This document shows, piece by piece, positions 56,201-64,000 of a DNA stretch of 64,000 bases. Numbering within the stretch: position 1 is the stretch's first letter; each line of letters begins with the position of its first letter. Origin of the DNA: Candidatus Viridilinea mediisalina (GTDB lineage: Bacteria > Chloroflexota > Chloroflexia > Chloroflexales > Chloroflexaceae); NCBI RefSeq assembly GCF_002532535.1, contig NZ_NQWI01000006.1, positions 1 through 64,000 on the forward strand, written 5' to 3'. The notes below the pieces were generated by a model that was given only the letters and a program-made list of their open reading frames with translations, did not search any database and was not told the origin of the DNA. The translations under genes and the position numbers were made by a program.

Positions 56201-59200
56201 CAACCCTGAGCCGATTTCGTTGAAGATAATCGTCGTTATTGACGGAGAAACCATCCTTGACGGTTTCAGTGCTCAACCCTGAGCCGATTTCGTTGAAGAA
56301 AGGCGCAAATGACGACATCGGGCGCGAGGTTGAGGGTTTCAGTGCTCAACCCTGAGCCGATTTCGTTGAAGAGAATTCGCCACCATCCATTGGGCAGTGG
56401 TGGCGCTTGCGTTTCAGTGCTCAACCCTGAGCCGATTTCGTTGAAGATCCGTTGTGGAATCGGACAAGCATTAGGGCCAATGCCCTTGTTTCAGTGCTCA
56501 ACCCTGAGCCGATTTCGTTGAAGAGGAGGCGTAATCCTATGACCTACCTCAATCCTGATGCGTTTCAGTGCTCAACCCTGAGCCGATTTCGTTGAAGAAA
56601 TGTAACGTTGGCAAAATGGCAGCATCCTCCGCGCAGTTTCAGTGCTCAACCCTGAGCCGATTTCGTTGAAGACCCGCGCCCACGCCGCCCGCGTCGCGTA
56701 TGTGACGATGTTTCAGTGCTCAACCCTGAGCCGATTTCGTTGAAGACCATAGATATTTGCGAGGGCCAGCCAGACGAGCCAGAGCCGTTTCAGTGCTCAA
56801 CCCTGAGCCGATTTCGTTGAAGACTCGCTCAGCGCCACGTCGCGCTCGGAGGGCGGGTGCGTTTCAGTGCTCAACCCTGAGCCGATTTCGTTGAAGAATG
56901 GCGACACAGAGCAGCGGAGACGAGCTCTCGGTGGTTTCAGTGCTCAACCCTGAGCCGATTTCGTTGAAGATTCGCCTACAGCCACCACGAGTACGGAAGG
57001 GCGGTATGTTTCAGTGCTCAACCCTGAGCCGATTTCGTTGAAGACTATACTTCTTTCAAGTCAAGCAAGCAGTTTAGCAGTTTCAGTGCTCAACCCTGAG
57101 CCGATTTCGTTGAAGATGCTACGCTCGACTTCGCCCCCGCCATCGATAAGGTGAGTTTCAGTGCTCAACCCTGAGCCGATTTCGTTGAAGAGCCAAAAGG
57201 ATGCCGTCAAGCTCTTGCGCCAGATGCGTTTCAGTGCTCAACCCTGAGCCGATTTCGTTGAAGAAGGTTGTGGAATTGGCCGTCGTGCTCCATGCACGCG
57301 TTTCAGTGCTCAACCCTGAGCCGATTTCGTTGAAGAGGCGTACTGAACGGGCGCAAGGCGGCGCTGCTTGCGGGTTTCAGTGCTCAACCCTGAGCCGATT
57401 TCGTTGAAGAGGGCGAACGGGACAGAATCATCTTGAGTATTTCCTGTTTCAGTGCTCAACCCTGAGCCGATTTCGTTGAAGACGACGTTTCCGCGCTCGA
57501 ATGGATTCTGGAGCAGCCGTTTCAGTGCTCAACCCTGAGCCGATTTCGTTGAAGAAGGCGACGTGCGCCGATGATTGCCCCGTGGCGGAGTTGTTTCAGT
57601 GCTCAACCCTGAGCCGATTTCGTTGAAGATCGTCGCAGATGAGCCGGACGAAGCCTGGGTGTTGTGTTTCAGTGCTCAACCCTGAGCCGATTTCGTTGAA
57701 GACAATTGCTGCCGAGGGATTGCACCAACCGATCACCGTGGTTTCAGTGCTCAACCCTGAGCCGATTTCGTTGAAGACCATCGGCCCCCGAAGCTCCCCA
57801 CCGGCCCCTGGTGTTTCAGTGCTCAACCCTGAGCCGATTTCGTTGAAGAGGCGGCGTTGCAGTCCAGGTCGGTTGCGAGCGCTTCGGTTTCAGTGCTCAA
57901 CCCTGAGCCGATTTCGTTGAAGAGCGAACGAAAAAGCAAATCATCATTCATATATTGGTTTCAGTGCTCAACCCTGAGCCGATTTCGTTGAAGACCGCGC
58001 CTGTTTCCATTTCAGCGCGACATTGTGAGCTGTTTCAGTGCTCAACCCTGAGCCGATTTCGTTGAAGATTCAACGCCCTCACCGGATGCCCATCAGCCCG
58101 AAGCGTTTCAGTGCTCAACCCTGAGCCGATTTCGTTGAAGAGCCGCGCAGAACACGAATACTTGATCGCCGCTAACAGTTTCAGTGCTCAACCCTGAGCC
58201 GATTTCGTTGAAGAGCCGCACGCGGCCTGCCAGACAACCAGACCGCGTACGTTTCAGTGCTCAACCCTGAGCCGATTTCGTTGAAGACCACCCTCGTGGC
58301 GATGATCGCGGAGCGTGTGCCGCTGTTTCAGTGCTCAACCCTGAGCCGATTTCGTTGAAGACAAGACTGGTCGGAAGAGACCATCAGTCTCTTCATTCGT
58401 TTCAGTGCTCAACCCTGAGCCGATTTCGTTGAAGAGGATGATTCTCCCCCAGCACCTGCTCGCGGATGGCGAGTTTCAGTGCTCAACCCTGAGCCGATTT
58501 CGTTGAAGAATATGAATAAGCCAGCACTCCTCATCAAACGCAATGTTTCAGTGCTCAACCCTGAGCCGATTTCGTTGAAGAATAATCTGTTCACATGGTT
58601 GAAGCGACATGGTGCGGAAGTTTCAGTGCTCAACCCTGAGCCGATTTCGTTGAAGAGTGAAGTAGCCCGGTTCATCGGGAGGCAACGAGCTAGGTTTCAG
58701 TGCTCAACCCTGAGCCGATTTCGTTGAAGAGTCTACGGCGCTATCGGCCAATGCGGAACGAGCCGCCGTTTCAGTGCTCAACCCTGAGCCGATTTCGTTG
58801 AAGATTGCCATTGTACGAACGTGCCCTCGCCATCCGCGAGCGTTTCAGTGCTCAACCCTGAGCCGATTTCGTTGAAGATCATTGCGCCCGAAGCCGTGGA
58901 CGCGCTGTTTGACCGTTTCAGTGCTCAACCCTGAGCCGATTTCGTTGAAGAATTATTATCTCCATGTATCATCCTTCCCCTCTCACGTTTCAGTGCTCAA
59001 CCCTGAGCCGATTTCGTTGAAGAGGAACTCATCGCGCTAACCAACGCCGTTACCAACACTGTTTCAGTGCTCAACCCTGAGCCGATTTCGTTGAAGAGTG
59101 TTCTGCGTCATGTTCTGGAGCATGCGCTCTCATGTTTCAGTGCTCAACCCTGAGCCGATTTCGTTGAAGAGTTGAGGGACGCGGTATCGCCCGCGCCCTG

Positions 59201-62200
59201 ATTGAGTGTTTCAGTGCTCAACCCTGAGCCGATTTCGTTGAAGAGCCCCGTCGCCGCTGTGGTGGCGGGGCACCCAAAATACGTTTCAGTGCTCAACCCT
59301 GAGCCGATTTCGTTGAAGAAACATCGCTTCCAGCGCCGCCCGTCCGTCGCGGGCACGTTTCAGTGCTCAACCCTGAGCCGATTTCGTTGAAGACGCACTG
59401 ATTAAGGTCAAGGAAACAATGGTTAGCAGGTTTCAGTGCTCAACCCTGAGCCGATTTCGTTGAAGAGTCAAGCGGTGAACAGCGACACCCGCACCAACGA
59501 CGGTTTCAGTGCTCAACCCTGAGCCGATTTCGTTGAAGAGCATTTTTTCTTACACAAGGTGACGTTCGTGTCGGGTTTCAGTGCTCAACCCTGAGCCGAT
59601 TTCGTTGAAGATACCGTGCGCGGCGTGACGCCCTCGGGGACGTTTTCGTTTCAGTGCTCAACCCTGAGCCGATTTCGTTGAAGACGTACTCGTAGAAGGA
59701 CAGAGCATGCTACATGTTACCTGTTTCAGTGCTCAACCCTGAGCCGATTTCGTTGAAGACCATGCTCGATCCCGATCCGAATCAACGCATGTCGTGGTTT
59801 CAGTGCTCAACCCTGAGCCGATTTCGTTGAAGAGGCTGAGATGGCGGCATGTGCCGTCGGAACAGAATGTTTCAGTGCTCAACCCTGAGCCGATTTCGTT
59901 GAAGATATGCATGTCGTGCGTGCTACTCACCCAGAGCCACTGTTTCAGTGCTCAACCCTGAGCCGATTTCGTTGAAGAGCGTCAGGAATGAGTAGCACCG
60001 ACTTGAATTGAGACGGTTTCAGTGCTCAACCCTGAGCCGATTTCGTTGAAGACGCGCAAAATCTACTACGTAGAGAACCGCCACGGAAGTTTCAGTGCTC
60101 AACCCTGAGCCGATTTCGTTGAAGACTGCGTTCGCCCGCACCTCGCGCCACTCAGCATTGTGTGTTTCAGTGCTCAACCCTGAGCCGATTTCGTTGAAGA
60201 CCACCCTCGTGGCGATGATCGCGGAGCGTGTGCCGCTGTTTCAGTGCTCAACCCTGAGCCGATTTCGTTGAAGACCGGGGTTTGCCTGCGGCAAAGCAAA
60301 GCCGCGAGGTGTTTCAGTGCTCAACCCTGAGCCGATTTCGTTGAAGACTTGCGGAACTGCGCGACACCCGTGCCAACGACTACGTTTCAGTGCTCAACCC
60401 TGAGCCGATTTCGTTGAAGAGCGTCTAGTCGGGGGCGCGGCACATGGCACGATCAAGTTTCAGTGCTCAACCCTGAGCCGATTTCGTTGAAGAAAAATCG
60501 TAGTGTACGCCGTAGCGACAGCTCTCGGTGTTTCAGTGCTCAACCCTGAGCCGATTTCGTTGAAGACGGATATGAGCAAGCCGTACTTGACCGCCTCACC
60601 AGGTTTCAGTGCTCAACCCTGAGCCGATTTCGTTGAAGAGTACCTGATTTCGCACTCGCCGCCAGAGAAAGACGGTTTCAGTGCTCAACCCTGAGCCGAT
60701 TTCGTTGAAGAAGGTGACTAGATCGGCCTCGGCAGCCTGCGGGACGTGTTTCAGTGCTCAACCCTGAGCCGATTTCGTTGAAGACGAGTCAGGGCGTCTA
60801 CCGGGGCGTGATGAATGAATGTTTCAGTGCTCAACCCTGAGCCGATTTCGTTGAAGACGCCTCGCGCATCTGCTCCCACGCCGCCTCGAGCGCGTTTCAG
60901 TGCTCAACCCTGAGCCGATTTCGTTGAAGACGCAGTTGATCATTCGGCGCGCCTGCCAGAAATTGTTCGTTTCAGTGCTCAACCCTGAGCCGATTTCGTT
61001 GAAGACACGCCCACGCCCGCCGACATCGAGAAGATGTCGCGTTTCAGTGCTCAACCCTGAGCCGATTTCGTTGAAGAATTGACTCGCCGTTTGCTGTCCA
61101 GAACGCGGTAAGTTTCAGTGCTCAACCCTGAGCCGATTTCGTTGAAGCACGTATGCAGTGCAGATTGATAACTAACTGCGTGCGTTTCAGTGCTCAACCC
61201 TGAGCCGATTTCGTTGAAGAGCTTCGATGATGGAGCGCTGCAAGCGTTGATAGATGGTTTCAGTGCTCAACCCTGAGCCGATTTCGTTGAAGAAAGTAGT
61301 TATTACCCCGCGATCCTCGAGGCGGCTTGTTTCAGTGCTCAACCCTGAGCCGATTTCGTTGAAGAACGCGCAGGCGGGACGAGTGGAGCGCATGCGAGTC
61401 AGTTTCAGTGCTCAACCCTGAGCCGATTTCGTTGAAGACAAGTGAGGGAAGCAATTAGCAAGGAGACCACCGCAATGTTTCAGTGCTCAACCCTGAGCCG
61501 ATTTCGTTGAAGAATCGCCGCCATTGCCAAGCGCATGTGCCGCACCGAGGGTTTCAGTGCTCAACCCTGAGCCGATTTCGTTGAAGATTGTCAAACATTG
61601 TTGACAAGTTTTGTCAGTGGTGCTAGTTTCAGTGCTCAACCCTGAGCCGATTTCGTTGAAGACTTGACGCCGCTACGCACGCCGTCTTTGCACTGCTGTT
61701 TCAGTGCTCAACCCTGAGCCGATTTCGTTGAAGATCGCAACCCTCTTCGCCGGTGGCGGCTTGGCTGACGTGTTTCAGTGCTCAACCCTGAGCCGATTTC
61801 GTTGAAGAGTGTGGCTTGCCACAGGCAACAACGTTGCCTTGCAGTTTCAGTGCTCAACCCTGAGCCGATTTCGTTGAAGATGAAGTTAGTCTTTGTCGAA
61901 ATCCTCAAAGAGTTGAGTTTCAGTGCTCAACCCTGAGCCGATTTCGTTGAAGACGAAGGGCCACGATGAACGCGACGTCCTTCACTTTAGTTTCAGTGCT
62001 CAACCCTGAGCCGATTTCGTTGAAGAGAGAGCGTATGATCTTTATCGGCGTGCGAGAGGACTTGTTTCAGTGCTCAACCCTGAGCCGATTTCGTTGAAGA
62101 AGACTGGTCGGAAGAGACCATCAGTCTCTTCATTCGTTTCAGTGCTCAACCCTGAGCCGATTTCGTTGAAGAAGCAACTTCTGGGGAGAGTACCGTGGGT

Positions 62201-64000
62201 TTATTCCACGTTTCAGTGCTCAACCCTGAGCCGATTTCGTTGAAGAATCAAAGCGGACGTGATTACGTGGGCCGCCATTGGGTTTCAGTGCTCAACCCTG
62301 AGCCGATTTCGTTGAAGAAGGGACGTTCCATGCAGGAACAACTGGTGATCATTCGGTTTCAGTGCTCAACCCTGAGCCGATTTCGTTGAAGGAACACTGC
62401 CAAGGTAGTCAAGATCACCGCGTTCTAGTTTCAGTGCTCAACCCTGAGCCGATTTCGTTGAAGAAGAGATTTCGGCTAGTCCGCCCCGTTGCGTGGTCTT
62501 GTTTCAGTGCTCAACCCTGAGCCGATTTCGTTGAAGAAAGATTGGCTGCGCACCAGTCGCACGTTGCGGTTGAGTCGGTTTCAGTGCTCAACCCTGAGCC
62601 GATTTCGTTGAAGACACCGCCTCCTCGCCTCGCTGCGTCAACTCCTGACGCGTTTCAGTGCTCAACCCTGAGCCGATTTCGTTGAAGATCGACACGCGAA
62701 TGATCAACCTTGCGCTCCTCGTCGGTTTCAGTGCTCAACCCTGAGCCGATTTCGTTGAAGATTCGTCAGGGATAGCGAAGCGTGGGCAGGTATGCCGTTT
62801 CAGTGCTCAACCCTGAGCCGATTTCGTTGAAGACCAATCCTTCAAGCCCCCCCAGGCCTCCGCTCCGAATTGTTTCAGTGCTCAACCCTGAGCCGATTTC
62901 GTTGAAGAACTTGCTTACTTGCGCCGCGTTGCAATGCGATATGCGTTTCAGTGCTCAACCCTGAGCCGATTTCGTTGAAGACGGCTTCTTCCGTCCGGTG
63001 GAGGTGATTGATTCAGAGTTTCAGTGCTCAACCCTGAGCCGATTTCGTTGAAGAACAAGCGCGACAATGCACGAAAAATCGCGCAGTGGGTTTCAGTGCT
63101 CAACCCTGAGCCGATTTCGTTGAAGAACACGACAATGACTAACGCAAACGTGACAGTACAGAGTTTCAGTGCTCAACCCTGAGCCGATTTCGTTGAAGAG
63201 ATAGCCCCATGTCCGTCCGGCGCTACAGCCCTGGAGTTTCAGTGCTCAACCCTGAGCCGATTTCGTTGAAGATCAGACATCGTAACAATCGTGTCAGGAT
63301 TGTAGAATAGTTTCAGTGCTCAACCCTGAGCCGATTTCGTTGAAGATGATCACCGGCGCACCATCGGCCCGCTCTGCCGTGAGTTTCAGTGCTCAACCCT
63401 GAGCCGATTTCGTTGAAGAGCTGCATCTCCTGTTGCAGCGCCAAAAGCAGCAGGTTTCAGTGCTCAACCCTGAGCCGATTTCGTTGAAGACTGATGGATT
63501 GCAGCCCCCTCTGAGTAAACCATCCAGTTTCAGTGCTCAACCCTGAGCCGATTTCGTTGAAGAAAATATAATCTAATGACCTATATGCCAGACGTACCAG
63601 GTTTCAGTGCTCAACCCTGAGCCGATTTCGTTGAAGAAGTGCGGTGAGCCAGTGACGAGTAACGAGTAATGAGTTTCAGTGCTCAACCCTGAGCCGATTT
63701 CGTTGAAGAACGAGATACGAATGGGGCGCCGCAGGGGGCGTGACACGTTTCAGTGCTCAACCCTGAGCCGATTTCGTTGAAGACCAGCGCCGCAACGAGC
63801 GCATCGGTCACCGGCTCAACAAGTTTCAGTGCTCAACCCTGAGCCGATTTCGTTGAAGAAGCGAAGTAAGCATCACCCTTGACCTGAAGCTCGAGTTTCA
63901 GTGCTCAACCCTGAGCCGATTTCGTTGAAGAAGCCGCTGGCTCAGGCGCGGGGGCGCTGGCGGCTTCGGTTTCAGTGCTCAACCCTGAGCCGATTTCGTT
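44239..64000 (-). CRISPR. Giant CRISPR array, open at right edge
   Basis: There are 269 complete 36-bp repeats and a 270th truncated by the window edge (hand count, error about two). The mean period is 73.3 bp, with spacers of about 34-38 bp. On the plus strand the repeat starts GTTTCAGT, has a stem GCTCA-ACCC-TGAGC, and ends CGTTGAAG. Only three repeats differ: A at base 9 in 45996-46031 and 47162-47197, and GTTAAAG in 49070-49105. Read on the minus strand, exactly eight bases follow the stem (ACTGAAAC), like Cas6-made 5' handles with GAAAC ends, so I call the minus strand transcribed. The base after each repeat is constant in blocks, so the repeat is probably 37 bp. No cas genes are in the window; type I or III is possible. 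Confidence 0.99.

Noticed and set aside
63600-63680. Spacer with GAGTAACGAGTAATGAG as a possible self-targeting spacer
   Set aside because: It only resembles octamer-type low complexity; no matching chromosomal copy is seen in the window.
44239-64000. Many ORFs of 60-160 residues with repeated VSVLNPEPISLK or FNEIGSGLSTET peptides
   Set aside because: They are translations of the CRISPR repeat where unit length is a multiple of three; no ribosome sites and no real proteins.

Overview
The window looks like a chromosomal segment of a filamentous Chloroflexota bacterium (class Chloroflexia). This is inferred from the GC-rich housekeeping genes, the envelope gene types and the dense short intergenic repeats; no rRNA or taxonomic marker search was possible. 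No rRNA, tRNA, transposase or cas gene was recognised.

Layout. From 1 to 6.2 kb there is a minus-strand surface-polysaccharide operon: a GT-C type membrane protein, two GT4 glycosyltransferases, a small EamA/SMR-like flippase subunit and a metallophosphoesterase. From 6.4 to 14 kb the plus strand carries a small membrane protein, a DsbA-like lipoprotein, ftsY, a zinc-ribbon protein, a lipoprotein, a P-type cation ATPase and a GT87-like membrane protein. From 14 to 16.1 kb lies groES-groEL under two CIRCE operators that bracket a good promoter. From 16.3 to 24 kb are a PxpC-like protein, a CoA-disulfide reductase/rhodanese, an Rpn-type nuclease, a two-gene cassette between 34-bp direct repeats, a NERD-like nuclease/helicase and a thioesterase. 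From 24.3 to 29 kb lies an envelope cluster: an LCP protein, MurJ and a PASTA Ser/Thr kinase. From 29.4 to 33.7 kb are CcdA plus a thioredoxin, a FAD oxidoreductase plus a YbhN-like protein, and a MazF toxin-antitoxin pair. From 33.9 to 43.9 kb are an alpha/beta hydrolase, two MarR regulators, an MFS exporter, Lon protease and two flavin oxidases.

From 44,239 to the window edge the DNA is one uninterrupted CRISPR array: 269 complete repeats plus a truncated one by hand count (error about two), with 36-bp repeats and a mean period of 73.3 bp. The base after each repeat is not random. It is constant over long blocks (C, then A, C, G, C, A), so the true repeat is 37 bp and its terminal base records the acquisition history. 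Repeat structure and two re-acquired protospacers imply transcription on the minus strand. On that reading the leader and newest spacers lie beyond position 64,000, and 44,239 is the old trailer end.

Intergenic space is crowded with heptamer/octamer tandem arrays, palindromes and mosaic hairpin elements. Several have entered genes: an octamer array forms the C-terminal tail of a glycosyltransferase, and a palindromic element encodes in-frame insertions in the P-type ATPase and the Rpn nuclease.
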